Below are positions 46,737-55,445 of a stretch of DNA of 64,000 nucleotides, in pieces. A model generated the notes under the pieces. It made no database searches. It was given only the letters and a program-made list of their open reading frames with translations, and was not told the origin of the DNA. Source of the DNA: Thermasporomyces composti. Lineage in GTDB: Bacteria > Actinomycetota > Actinomycetes > Propionibacteriales > Actinopolymorphaceae. The stretch lies in assembly GCF_003386795.1 (NCBI RefSeq), contig NZ_QTUC01000001.1, positions 186,001 to 250,000 on the forward strand, written 5' to 3'. A program made the position numbers and the translations under genes. Each line of letters opens with the position of its first letter. Position 1 is the stretch's first letter.

Positions 46737-47720
46737 ATGGAGTATCGCACCATCGGCACCAACCCCGCGACTCGGCGGTCGGTGAGCGTGCTGAGCCTCG
46801 GCGCCATGATGTTCGGGACGGCGGTCGACGAGGCGACGTCGTACGCCATCCTCGACCGCTACGTGGAGGCGGGTGGCACCTTCATCGACACGTCGAACAA
46901 CTACGCGTTCTGGCACAGCGGTACGCAAGGCGGTGAGAGCGAGACGTTGCTCGGCCGGTGGCTGCGCAGCCGCGGCGTCACCGAGAAGGTGGTCATCGCC
47001 ACCAAAGTTGGAGCTCGACCGCTGACGCCCGGGACGAGCTACGTCGACAACGCCGAAGGGCTGTCCGCGAAGGTCATCCGGGAGCAAGCGGAGCGGAGTC
47101 GCGAACGCCTCGGCGTGGAGAAGCTCGACCTGCTGTACGCGCACATCGAGGACCCCAGGACGCCGTTGCAGGAGACGGTCGAGGCGTTCGCCGAACTGGT
47201 CGCTGACGGCGTCGTCGGTCTGCTCGGTGTGAGCAACCACTGGGCATGGCGCGTCGAGCGCGCTCGTCAACTGGCCGCTGCGGCCGGGCTACCCGGATAT
47301 GAGGTGCTGCAGTACAGCTACTCCTACCTACGGCCGCGCACCGACCTGCCGGGCGAGCTCTCCAGGGACGGCAACCTGGGTGCGGCGAGCGGGGATCTGC
47401 TGAGCTACGTGCGAGAGCACGAGGGCCTCACGCTCGTCGCGTACTCGCCGTTGCTCAAGGGCGGTTACGTCAAGCGCGACAGGCTCGGCGCGGAGTTCGA
47501 CCACGCCGGCACCGCGTCACGCCTCCAGGCGCTGCAGGAGGTCGCCGATGAGACGGGCGCGACCGTCAACCAGGTCGTCCTGTCGTGGTTGATCGGGCAC
47601 GAGGTTCCCATCATTCCGCTCGTGGGCGTGTCCTCGCTGGCGCAGCTGAACGAGAACCTCGCCGCCGTGGACCTCACGCTCACCCCGGAGCAGCGGGCCA
47701 AGCTCGACGCGGCTCACTGA
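46737..47720 (+). CDS. Aldo/keto reductase
   Basis: 327 residues of the AKR barrel family, which reduces aldehydes or ketones with NADPH. Motifs: GGTFIDTSNNYAFW (catalytic Asp and Tyr), VVIATKVGARP (Lys), LDLLYAHIEDP (His), and the C-terminal NADP-binding SWLIGHEVPIIPLVGVSSL. ATG 46737 (MEYRTIG) fits the family start better than 46707. A strong hairpin follows, and a sugar ABC transporter begins 426 bp later. Confidence 0.93.
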   Translation: MEYRTIGTNPATRRSVSVLSLGAMMFGTAVDEATSYAILDRYVEAGGTFIDTSNNYAFWHSGTQGGESETLLGRWLRSRGVTEKVVIATKVGARPLTPGTSYVDNAEGLSAKVIREQAERSRERLGVEKLDLLYAHIEDPRTPLQETVEAFAELVADGVVGLLGVSNHWAWRVERARQLAAAAGLPGYEVLQYSYSYLRPRTDLPGELSRDGNLGAASGDLLSYVREHEGLTLVAYSPLLKGGYVKRDRLGAEFDHAGTASRLQALQEVADETGATVNQVVLSWLIGHEVPIIPLVGVSSLAQLNENLAAVDLTLTPEQRAKLDAAH

Positions 47721-47732
47721 GACCGGCTCGTC

Positions 47733-47775
47733 GTGACCACGTGCGACGGGCCTTCGCGCCGTCGTACGTGGTCAC
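47733..47775 (+). terminator. Hairpin after aldo/keto reductase
   Basis: Arms 47733-47749 and 47759-47775 pair over 17 positions with a single G-T wobble, around a 9-nt loop. The hairpin starts 13 bp after the aldo/keto reductase stop. There is no T-tract. Confidence 0.75.
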
Positions 47776-48036
47776 GGCTCAACTCACGTGCCGAGCGCAC
47801 GCACGCCGCCCACGGCGCTCAGCAGCGAGCCGTTCCCCTCACCGGTCGTGGCCGGGTGGGCTTGCGGAGTGGCCGGTGACGGACCGTCCTCGTCGCGGTC
47901 GACCCCGCCGAGCTGCGAGCTCGACCGTTGAGTCGACGCGGTGTCCGGATTCGGCAAGCGACGGGGGTTGATCCAGCGCAGCCGTCGTGGTCATCCTCGA
48001 CCCGGCTCCCGGCGTGTCCGATTGGCTGGTTTCCCA

Positions 48037-48056
48037 ATGTGGGAACGTGCCCACAT
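48037..48056. promoter_or_regulatory. 20-bp palindromic operator candidate upstream of ABC operon
   Basis: ATGTGGG (48037-48043) and CCCACAT (48050-48056) are exact reverse complements around a 6-bp centre whose inner four bases also pair. It lies 90 bp before the first permease start. Size and symmetry suit a LacI- or GntR-type repressor; no regulator gene is adjacent. Confidence 0.55.
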
Positions 48057-48146
48057 CGGAAGCGTCGGTACCAGCGACAGCGACGTTCGCCTAGGTACAG
48101 TGACTCGCGCCTAGGTGGAGTCGCCGGCTCACGGGAGGTACCGAGG

Positions 48147-49103
48147 GTGACCGCAACAGCGCAGGTGGCATCCGAACGCCAACCATCCCCCACCGGTCGC
48201 GCAGCCGCCCGGAGAGCGTGGAGCCCACGAGAGAAGGCCAACCTCGTCAAGGGCCTTCTCTTCATCAGCCCCTGGATCGTGGGCGTCCTGGCCTTCGTGG
48301 CCTACCCGATGGTCTACTCCCTGGCCATCAGCCTGACGAAGTACAGCGGCATGCAGGCCCCGGAATGGTTCGGGCTCGGCAACTACGTCCGGCTGTTCCA
48401 GGACCCGTTGGCGTGGACGTCGATCTACAACACGCTCTTCTACTCCGGATGGGCGGTGCCCATCGGACTGGTGGTCGCGCTCCTGCTCGCCCTGGCGATG
48501 AACCGCAACGTGCGGGAGGTGGCGTTCTACCGCACCGCGCTGTACATACCGTCGTTGGCGCCGATCTTCGCGCTGTCGTTCATCTTCATCGTGCTGGTCA
48601 ACCCCGGCACGGGTATCGTCAACCAGTTCTTCGGCCTGTTCGGCGCCGAGCCTCGGGACTACCTGGCCGACCCGACGACAGCGAAGCTCGTCATCGTGGC
48701 GACCGCGCAGCTCGGCGCTGGTAACGCCGCCCTCATCTTCCTGGCCGGGTTGAACAACATCCCGCAGACGTTGTACGAGGCAGCCCGCATCGATGGCGCG
48801 AACGCGTTCCAGTCGTTCACTCGGATCACGCTTCCGCTGCTCACGCCCGCGATCCTGTTCAACCTCATCACGGGCATCAGCGCAGGCCTGCAGGTCTTCA
48901 CCCAGGCCTACATCATGACGCGCGGCGGCCCCAACAACGGCACCTTGTTCTACATGTACTACCTGTACAAGAACGCGTTCAGCTACGCCCAGCTCGGGTA
49001 CGCGTGCGCGCTCGCCGTCATCCTCTTCCTCGTCGGTGTGATCCTCGCCGTGGCCGTCTACCAGGTCTCCAGGCGTTTCGTCCACTACGACGTCACCGCC
49101 TGA
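48147..49103 (+). CDS. Sugar ABC transporter permease (MalF/UgpA type)
   Basis: 318 residues with six membrane segments. The cytoplasmic EAA loop, which contacts the ATPase, is EAARIDGANAFQSFTRITLP. FISPWIVGVLAFVAYPMVYS is the first helix. GTG 48147 follows GGGAGG by 8 nt. It is the first gene of a permease-permease-binding-protein operon of the CUT1 carbohydrate-uptake class. Confidence 0.95.
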   Translation: MTATAQVASERQPSPTGRAAARRAWSPREKANLVKGLLFISPWIVGVLAFVAYPMVYSLAISLTKYSGMQAPEWFGLGNYVRLFQDPLAWTSIYNTLFYSGWAVPIGLVVALLLALAMNRNVREVAFYRTALYIPSLAPIFALSFIFIVLVNPGTGIVNQFFGLFGAEPRDYLADPTTAKLVIVATAQLGAGNAALIFLAGLNNIPQTLYEAARIDGANAFQSFTRITLPLLTPAILFNLITGISAGLQVFTQAYIMTRGGPNNGTLFYMYYLYKNAFSYAQLGYACALAVILFLVGVILAVAVYQVSRRFVHYDVTA

Positions 49104-49147
49104 AGCCGGCGCCGCGCAGACATCCGACCCAAGAAACGAGGACCATC

Positions 49148-50047
49148 ATGGCCACGCAGACCGAGATCGACTTCCGCACTCGGCGGCAGGACAGCGGGCC
49201 CGTGATGTCGGCACGCTCCCGTCAGCTGCGCCGGCTCTGGGACGGTGTCGGCAACCGGATCTTCCTGATCACGATGTCGGCGCTGTTCCTCCTGCCGCTG
49301 TACTGGATGGTCGCGACCGCGCTCAAGTCGAACGAAGAACTGGCCACCACGCCGCCGACGATCATCCCGAGAAGCTGGCAGTGGAGCAACTTCGTCGAAG
49401 CGTTCCAGACGATTCCGTTCGCCACCTACTTCAGCAACTCGGTCATCATCACCGTGCTCGGCGTGGTTGGCTCGGTGCTCTCGAACCTCATCGTGGCCTA
49501 CGGGTTCGCCTGCATCGAATGGCGCGGCCGGGACAAGGTCTTCTACGTCGTCTTGGCGACGCTGTTCATCCCCTTCCCCATCGCCATCATCCCCACCTTC
49601 GACCTGTTCGCCTGGCTGGGTTGGATCAACACCTTCCTGCCGCTGGTTGTCCCCCACTTCCTCGGCAGCGCGTTCTTCGTCTTCCTGCTTCGCCAGTTCC
49701 TGCTCCAGATCCCACGCGAGCACCTCGACGCCGCGCGGGTAGATGGCGCGAACGAGTGGCAGATCCTGTGGCGGGTGGTCTTCCCGATGGCGCGGCCAGC
49801 GGTCGCCACGGTGGCGATCTTCAGCGCGGTGGGCTCGTGGAACGACTTCATGGGGCCCCTGCTCTACCTGCAGGACGAGGCCAAGCAGACGCTCGCGATC
49901 GGGCTCGAGGCGTTCCGGTCGACCCACGACGTGCAGTTCAACCTGCTGATGGCCGCGTCCGTGATGATCGTCCTCCCGCTGGTCATCTTGTTCTTCGCCG
50001 CCCAGAAGTACTTCATCCGCGGCATCACGCTCGGCAGCTTCAAGTAG
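49148..50047 (+). CDS. Sugar ABC transporter permease (MalG/UgpE type)
   Basis: 299 residues with six membrane segments and the EAA-type loop DAARVDGANEWQILWRVVFP, followed by MARPAVATVAIFSAVGSWNDF. It ends in KYFIRGITLGSFK, the usual MalG-type C-terminus. An ACGAGGA site precedes ATG 49148. It pairs with the upstream permease. No ATP-binding subunit is encoded nearby, as is common in actinomycetes, where a shared MsiK-like ATPase serves several importers. Confidence 0.95.
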   Translation: MATQTEIDFRTRRQDSGPVMSARSRQLRRLWDGVGNRIFLITMSALFLLPLYWMVATALKSNEELATTPPTIIPRSWQWSNFVEAFQTIPFATYFSNSVIITVLGVVGSVLSNLIVAYGFACIEWRGRDKVFYVVLATLFIPFPIAIIPTFDLFAWLGWINTFLPLVVPHFLGSAFFVFLLRQFLLQIPREHLDAARVDGANEWQILWRVVFPMARPAVATVAIFSAVGSWNDFMGPLLYLQDEAKQTLAIGLEAFRSTHDVQFNLLMAASVMIVLPLVILFFAAQKYFIRGITLGSFK

Positions 50048-50063
50048 GAGAGGGCACTCGCAG

Positions 50064-51401
50064 ATGAGATTCCGACGCACTCGTCCTCGCCGGCTCCTCC
50101 TCACCGCGTTAGCCATGCTCATGGTGGCGGCCACTGGCGCGGCCTGCGGAAACGACCGACCAGACAACGAGCTGCTGGTGTGGACCTCTCTCGGCGGCGA
50201 GATCGATATGGCACCGCAGCGGCAGATCATCGCCGAGTTCGAGAAGCGCAACCCCGGCGTCAAGGTTCAGATCGTGCCGAAGTCCGGGCGCTTCACCGGT
50301 GACAACACCGCGCTGATCGCCGCCGTGCGCGCCAAGGAGCCCCCGGACGTCTTCATCACCGACCGGTTCACGGTGGCCAACCAGGCGTCGATCGGTCTGC
50401 TCACCAACCTGTCCGAGCTCGCTGGTGAGGAGGCCGACGAGCTGGCCAAGCAGTACCTGCCGTTCGCGATCGCCGAGGCCTCCTACAACGGCGACCTCTA
50501 CGCCCTGCCGTTCGACACCGACGCCCGCGGGCTCTACTACAACAAGCAGGTGCTGCGGGACGCGGGCATCGATCCCGACGTGCTCGACCCTCGCCATGGA
50601 CCTCCCACGATCGCCGAGGTCATGGAGATCGCCGACAAGATCACCCAGACCGACGAAAGGGGCAACTACACCCGTCTCGGCATCATCCCCTGGGACGGCC
50701 AGGCGTTCCACGCCACCTGGGGTCTGATCAACCGCGCGCAGTGGTACGACGAGAAGACGTGCGAGATCACCGCCACCTCGCCGGGCTGGCTGAAGACGTT
50801 CCGGCAGTTCGACGAGTGGGCGCGGAAGCTGGACTTCCAGAAGGTGCAGGCCTACCTCGCCACCTACCGTCCGCCGAACGCCGACCCGTCGACCTCCCCC
50901 TTCTACACCGGTCGGCTCGGTATGGCGATCGACGGCAACTGGCAGCTGGCCAGCATCAAGAAGTACGCACCCGACCTGGACTTCGGCGTGACCTGGCTGC
51001 CCGTACCGGAGGAAGGCGACCCTCCCCTGACGTGGTCGGGTGGCTTCGCCCTGGTCATGCCCAAGGGCGTGAAGAACCCGGACCTGGTCTGGAAGTTCAT
51101 GAAGTTCTACGCCGGCGAGGAGGGGCAGCGCATCTACGCCAAGGGCGCCAGCAAGATCCCCACGTGGAAGTCGCTCATCAACGACGAGAGCGTCACCGGT
51201 GAGCAGGGGATCTTCCCGAGCATGATGGAGCACTCGACCAACCGGCCGGCACTGCCTGTGGGCGCCCAGATCTCCGACGCGATGGACGCCGCGCAGTCCG
51301 GCGTCCTCCTCGGCGAGCTCACACCGGAGGAGGCCACCCAGCAAGTGCAGGACCGGGTGGGACCGCAAATGAAGCAGTTCTGCCCGTTCACGTTGACCTA
51401 G
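50064..51401 (+). CDS. Extracellular sugar-binding lipoprotein
   Basis: 445-residue solute-binding protein of ABC family 1. The N-terminal signal has basic residues, a hydrophobic stretch (LLLTALAMLMVAA) and Cys28 in TGAACG; the lipobox is imperfect (Gly at -3) but plausible. The mature part has ELLVWTSLGGEID, the family hinge region LYALPFDTDARGLYYNKQVL, and GRLGMAIDGNWQLA. It should capture an oligosaccharide or sugar for the two permeases; the ligand is not predictable. AGGAGAGGG lies upstream. A terminator follows. Confidence 0.94.
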   Translation: MRFRRTRPRRLLLTALAMLMVAATGAACGNDRPDNELLVWTSLGGEIDMAPQRQIIAEFEKRNPGVKVQIVPKSGRFTGDNTALIAAVRAKEPPDVFITDRFTVANQASIGLLTNLSELAGEEADELAKQYLPFAIAEASYNGDLYALPFDTDARGLYYNKQVLRDAGIDPDVLDPRHGPPTIAEVMEIADKITQTDERGNYTRLGIIPWDGQAFHATWGLINRAQWYDEKTCEITATSPGWLKTFRQFDEWARKLDFQKVQAYLATYRPPNADPSTSPFYTGRLGMAIDGNWQLASIKKYAPDLDFGVTWLPVPEEGDPPLTWSGGFALVMPKGVKNPDLVWKFMKFYAGEEGQRIYAKGASKIPTWKSLINDESVTGEQGIFPSMMEHSTNRPALPVGAQISDAMDAAQSGVLLGELTPEEATQQVQDRVGPQMKQFCPFTLT

Positions 51402-51433
51402 TCACGCTCTCGACCACCGTCCGAGACGGTGTC

Positions 51434-51474
51434 ACCGCCCGCTTGTCGGCGATCGCTGTCCACAAGCGGGCGGT
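51434..51474 (+). terminator. Rho-independent-type terminator after the ABC operon
   Basis: A 13-bp perfect stem (51434-51446 with 51462-51474), 15-nt loop, followed by TTC. It lies 33 bp after the binding-protein stop. Confidence 0.75.
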
Positions 51475-51526
51475 TTCATACCGTTTTCCAGACCTGCCGC
51501 GTGTCGCGTCCCCACCGTCTGGAACC

Positions 51527-52186
51527 ATGAGGTTCGTGCAGGGTTGGCCCAAAGACGCGTGCGTCGGCACGGTGACACGGGTCGACGCCCGGCGCGGGCT
51601 GCCGCCGGGCCAGCGGGTCGCCCGGGAGTGGAAGGTCTACCACTACGGACCTCTGCCGCGTCCGAAGGACCTCGCCACCTGGGACCTGCGGGTGTTCGGC
51701 GCGACGGCGTCGGGGCGCGAGCACGTGTTCGACCTCGACGCGCTGGCCGACCTGTGCCGGATCACCGTCGACGCTGACCTGCACTGCGTGAGCGGCTTCA
51801 GTGTCCTCAACCTGACCTGGGAGGGCATTCCTGCCCAGCGGCTGCTGGAGCTCGCGCCACCGCGGGACGACGTTCGCTACGTCGTCGCCTGGGCACAGTA
51901 CGGCTACTCGGCGAACATGACGCTGGCCGACTTCACCGCGCCGACCACGATCCTCGCCACCGGCGTCAACGGCCAGCCGCTCAGCGTCGAGCGTGGCGGA
52001 CCGCTTCGGCTGGTCGTTCCCCACCTGTACGCCTGGAAGGGGCCGAAGTGGCTCCGGGCCATCGAGTACCTGACCCACGACCGGCGGGGGTTCTGGGAGG
52101 AGCGCGGGTACCACAACCGCGGCGACCCGTGGTCGGGACGCCGCTACTCCTACCAGGAGGAGGCCGGCGAGGGCCCGCCCTTGTGA
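51527..52186 (+). CDS. Sulfite-oxidase-like molybdopterin oxidoreductase
   Basis: 219 residues forming one oxidoreductase molybdopterin-binding domain. It has LPPGQRVAREWKVYHYGPLP and DLATWDLRVFG at the start. The molybdenum-ligating Cys87 is in DADLHCVSGFSVLNLTWEGI, and the C-terminus has PLRLVVPHLYAWKGPKWL. There is no haem or dimerisation domain, so it resembles the small cytoplasmic YedY-like/sulfite-oxidase-like group with unknown substrate. ATG 51527 was chosen by homology; the frame extends upstream to 51443 across the terminator. Confidence 0.9.
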   Translation: MRFVQGWPKDACVGTVTRVDARRGLPPGQRVAREWKVYHYGPLPRPKDLATWDLRVFGATASGREHVFDLDALADLCRITVDADLHCVSGFSVLNLTWEGIPAQRLLELAPPRDDVRYVVAWAQYGYSANMTLADFTAPTTILATGVNGQPLSVERGGPLRLVVPHLYAWKGPKWLRAIEYLTHDRRGFWEERGYHNRGDPWSGRRYSYQEEAGEGPPL

Positions 52187-52337
52187 GTCGTCGCGCCGAT
52201 CCGGCCGTCGCTGCCGAACCGTGACCATCAGGGCTGTCCGAATCCTGGACAATCGTCCCGGAGACTGAGCGGACGCGGGCTAGGTTTCGCTCTCAAGCGG
52301 TCCAGGCCCTCGCCGCTGGGACGGAGGTCCGCCGGCC

Positions 52338-53375
52338 ATGGTGGTCGTCATGCAACCAGGCGCGACCCAGCACCAGGTCGACGCCGTCGTCGCACACATC
52401 GAGGCTCGGGGCGGGGCGGCGTTCGTCAGCAGGGGCGTGCGTCGCACGATCGTCGGCGTCGTGGGCGACACCGACATCTGCTTCGAGCTCGACCTGAGCA
52501 GGATGCCCGGAGTCGCGACGGTGCTCCGGGTGACGGCGCCCTACAAGCTGGTCAGCGCCGAGGCCAGCGGCGAGCGCTCCGTGGTCCACGTCGGACCACC
52601 GGACCGACGGGCGCCGATCGGACCCGGCACGTTCACCCTGATCGCGGGGCCGCCCGCGCTGGTGAGTGGCGACCAGGCGGTCGAAGCGGCCCGCTTGGCC
52701 GCCGCCGCGGGCGCGTCGGTCCTGCGGGGAGCCACCTACCGGCCCCGCCTCGCTCCGCCGTCGCCGCCGGGGATGGACGAATCCGACCTCCGCACCCTCG
52801 CCGAGATCGGGCGGGCAACCGGACTCCCGATCCTCGTCGAGGTGGTCGATCCCGCCGACGTCGAGACCGTGGCGGGGTACGCCGACATGCTCCACGTGGG
52901 GTCGGTGAACATGCAGAACCTTCCCCTCCTCGATCAGGTCGGCCGATGCGGTCGCCCCGTCCTGCTCACCCGTGGTACCCACGCCACGGTCGAGGAGTGG
53001 CTGCTGGCCGCCGAGTACATCGCCGAGCGGGGCAACCTCGACATCGTCCTGTGCGAGGCTGGCGTCCGAACCTTCGATCCGGCCGTCAGCCGAGCCCTCG
53101 ACATCGGCGCCGTCCCTCGGGTTCAGCGGCTGTCGCACCTCCCGGTGATCGTCGATCCCTCGACCGGCGCCCACGAGCTGGTGGTCCCGCTGGCGAGGGC
53201 CGCCATCGCGGCGGGCGCCGACGGCCTGCTCGTCGACGTCCACCCCGACCCGGACAGCGTGCTCGTCGACGGGCGCTGCCCGGTCGCCGGCGCCGTCCTT
53301 CGCGAGCTGGCTTCGGTGCTGCGCCACCTGCCTCCGCTGATGGGTCGTGCGTTGGCCGACGCTCGTCGCTCCTGA
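52338..53375 (+). CDS. Degenerate type I DAHP synthase homologue (probable pseudoenzyme)
   Basis: 345 residues aligning end to end with AroF-type (AroA-I-beta) DAHP synthases, including the ~70-residue N-terminal regulatory domain. Key residues are changed. GPCS is GPPA (metal Cys to Pro106), KRG is TRG (Lys to Thr211), CERG is CEAG (Arg to Ala241), DPSH is DPST (His to Thr276) and VEVH is VDVH (Glu to Asp300). Only the metal Asp311 remains. The rest is well kept (LLAAEYIAERGN, VRTF, LDIGAVP, HLPVIVDPS, PLARAAIAAGADG), so the fold is under selection. A class II DAHP synthase at 58.5 kb can supply the pathway. Function unknown. Confidence 0.85.
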   Translation: MVVVMQPGATQHQVDAVVAHIEARGGAAFVSRGVRRTIVGVVGDTDICFELDLSRMPGVATVLRVTAPYKLVSAEASGERSVVHVGPPDRRAPIGPGTFTLIAGPPALVSGDQAVEAARLAAAAGASVLRGATYRPRLAPPSPPGMDESDLRTLAEIGRATGLPILVEVVDPADVETVAGYADMLHVGSVNMQNLPLLDQVGRCGRPVLLTRGTHATVEEWLLAAEYIAERGNLDIVLCEAGVRTFDPAVSRALDIGAVPRVQRLSHLPVIVDPSTGAHELVVPLARAAIAAGADGLLVDVHPDPDSVLVDGRCPVAGAVLRELASVLRHLPPLMGRALADARRS

Positions 53376-53399
53376 CGCCACACGCTCTGGTACGCGTGC

Positions 53400-54455
53400 T
53401 CAGCCTTCGCGGATCGCACGGGCGAGGACGTCCCCGGCCCACGCGCAGTCGTCGGCGCCGACGTCGAGGTGGGTCACCAGGCGCAGGGTGGACGGGCCCA
53501 GCACGGACACGAGGACGCCCTCGGCCCGGGCGCGCTCCGCGACCTTGGGGGCCGCGGGACCCGACGAGGGCAGGTCGATCACGACGATGTTGGTCTCGGC
53601 GTCGGACACCGCGGCCACGCCGTCGAGTCGCTCGGCCAGGGTGCGCGCCAGCGCCTGGGCATGGGCGTGGTCCTCGGCGAGCCGCTCGATGTGGTGGTCG
53701 AGCGCGTAGAGACCGGCGGCCGCGAGCACCCCCGCCTGACGCCATCCCGCGCCCAGCCGCTTGCGCCACACCCGCGCCTCGGCGATGTGCCGCGCGGAGC
53801 CGGCGACCAGCGACCCGACGGGCGCTCCCAAGCCCTTGGACAGGCACACCGTCACCACATCGGCGAGCTCGGCGTAGACGTGGACTGGCACACCCGTCGC
53901 AACGCTGGCGTTCCACAGCCGCGCACCGTCGAGATGGATCGCGACGCCGGCCTGCGTCGCCATCGTCCGCAGCGCGCGCAGGGTCGGCACGGGCTGGACG
54001 CTGCCCCCGCCGAGGTTGTGGGTGTTCTCCACGGACACCGCCGCGGTCGAGACGAAGTGCGGGCCGGCGTCGGGTGCGAGCATGGCCTCGATCGCGTCGA
54101 GGTCGACCAAGCCTCGGGGGTGACTCCACGTCCGCGTCGTGACACCGAAGACGGCGGCGTGCCCGCCGAGCTCGGCGCGGGCGATGTGGGCGCGCGCTTC
54201 ACACAACACCTCCTGTCCGGGCTGGACGACGGTGTGGACCGCGAGCAGGTTGGCCAGCGACCCGCTCACCGTGAAGAGCGCGGCTTCCTTGCCCAGCAGC
54301 TCGGCGACCCGGTCTTCCAGCGCCCGGCAGGTGGGGTCCTCCCCGTAGACATCGTCGCCCACCTCCGCCTGGGCCATCGCCCGCCGCATTCCCTCGGTCG
54401 GCTTGGTGACGGTGTCGCTGCGCAGGTCGACGAGATGGTCTGGCTGTCGAGACAC
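53400..54455 (-). CDS. ltaE: Low-specificity L-threonine aldolase
   Basis: PLP enzyme that cleaves L-threonine or allo-threonine to glycine and acetaldehyde. 351 residues of the beta-eliminating lyase fold: LRSDTVTKPTEGMRRAMAQA, GDDVYGEDPTCRALEDRVAE, ENTHNLGGGSV, HLDGARLWNA, and PLP Lys207 in VCLSKGLGAPVGS. It is convergent with the DAHP synthase homologue (24-bp gap) and divergent from the RraA gene. Confidence 0.93.
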   Translation of the reverse strand: MSRQPDHLVDLRSDTVTKPTEGMRRAMAQAEVGDDVYGEDPTCRALEDRVAELLGKEAALFTVSGSLANLLAVHTVVQPGQEVLCEARAHIARAELGGHAAVFGVTTRTWSHPRGLVDLDAIEAMLAPDAGPHFVSTAAVSVENTHNLGGGSVQPVPTLRALRTMATQAGVAIHLDGARLWNASVATGVPVHVYAELADVVTVCLSKGLGAPVGSLVAGSARHIAEARVWRKRLGAGWRQAGVLAAAGLYALDHHIERLAEDHAHAQALARTLAERLDGVAAVSDAETNIVVIDLPSSGPAAPKVAERARAEGVLVSVLGPSTLRLVTHLDVGADDCAWAGDVLARAIREG

Positions 54456-54623
54456 GACGGCACCGTATCCGACGGCTCAGGTCCGGCCGCACCCGAGCGA
54501 CCTCCTCGGTGGCCGATTTCTCTCCGCGACTGACCGATCTCGGAACGAGCTGATGTCGACTGCTGACGCGGTGCGATGCTGGCTCGAGACGAGACGCGAT
54601 CATCGCGGAGGTCTGGGCTCCCC

Positions 54624-55445
54624 ATGCGCATCCACCCCACCCCGGACGACCTCATCGAGCTCACCGCCAGCTGGACCGGCGACCGATTCCCCGACGGGCG
54701 ACCACGGGTTCCCGACGATGTCCTCGACAAGATCCGCCTCGCCACGACGGAGCAAGCATGGGCGGTCCTGCTACGCGAGGGCTACGAACGCCAGTTCGCC
54801 GGTGGCTGGCGACAGACCCATCCCGGCACGATCCTCGTCGGACGCGCGGTGACGGCCGCGTTCCTGCCCCACCGGCCGGACTTCGACGAGGCGGTTGTGC
54901 GAGCCGGCGCCCGGGAGGGGCACCTGGAAGCGGACCGGCAGAACTCCTGGATCATTCAGACACTGCAACCCGGCGACGTGATGGTGACCGACATCTTCGG
55001 AAAGGTGAAGGAAGGCACCGTCGTCGGCGACAACCTCAGTACCGCCGTAGCGGCCCGTACCGGTGTCGGCGCCGTCATCGACGGCGGCATCCGTGACTAC
55101 CAAGGCATCGTCGAGCTCGGTGGTGGTGTCAACTTCTTCTTTCGCGACGTCGACCCCACTCCCATCCGCAACGTGACGCTCGCCGGCATCAACATCCCGA
55201 TCCGCATCGGCGAGGCGACGGTCCTGCCTGGCGACGTCGTCCTCGGCACGCCCAGCGGGGTCATCTTCATCCCAGCGCACCTGGCGGCGAAGGTCGCCGA
55301 GGTCAGCGAGGAGATCCGGATTCGCGACGTGTTCGGCAAGCTCCGCCTCGCCCACGGCGTCTACACCAGCGCCGAGATCGACGTCCCCACCTGGGCCCCG
55401 CACATCGAAGCCGACTTCCAGCAGTGGCGGAAGGAGTCGCGATGA
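54624..55445 (+). CDS. RraA-family aldolase/decarboxylase-like protein
   Basis: 273 residues. The RraA/HMG-aldolase core is visible: GDVMVTDIFGKVKEGTVVGDN, GVGAVIDGGIRDYQGI (Arg and Asp of the metal/substrate site) and VLPGDVVLGTPSGVIFIPA. It is longer than E. coli RraA (161 residues), with extra N-terminal helices. Such proteins act as oxaloacetate decarboxylases or 4-hydroxy-2-oxo-acid aldolases. Overlap with an enolase-superfamily gene suggests it processes the keto-acid made by that dehydratase. Confidence 0.85.
   Translation: MRIHPTPDDLIELTASWTGDRFPDGRPRVPDDVLDKIRLATTEQAWAVLLREGYERQFAGGWRQTHPGTILVGRAVTAAFLPHRPDFDEAVVRAGAREGHLEADRQNSWIIQTLQPGDVMVTDIFGKVKEGTVVGDNLSTAVAARTGVGAVIDGGIRDYQGIVELGGGVNFFFRDVDPTPIRNVTLAGINIPIRIGEATVLPGDVVLGTPSGVIFIPAHLAAKVAEVSEEIRIRDVFGKLRLAHGVYTSAEIDVPTWAPHIEADFQQWRKESR

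Larger units (their letters stand above)
47721..48146. other. 426-bp gap before the sugar ABC operon
   Basis: No convincing gene. It contains the hairpin that ends the aldo/keto reductase transcript (47733-47775) and a 20-bp dyad (48037-48056) likely to be the operator of the ABC operon. The A/T-richer stretch after the dyad and the GGGAGG ribosome-binding site at 48133-48138 belong to the permease gene leader. Confidence 0.5.
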
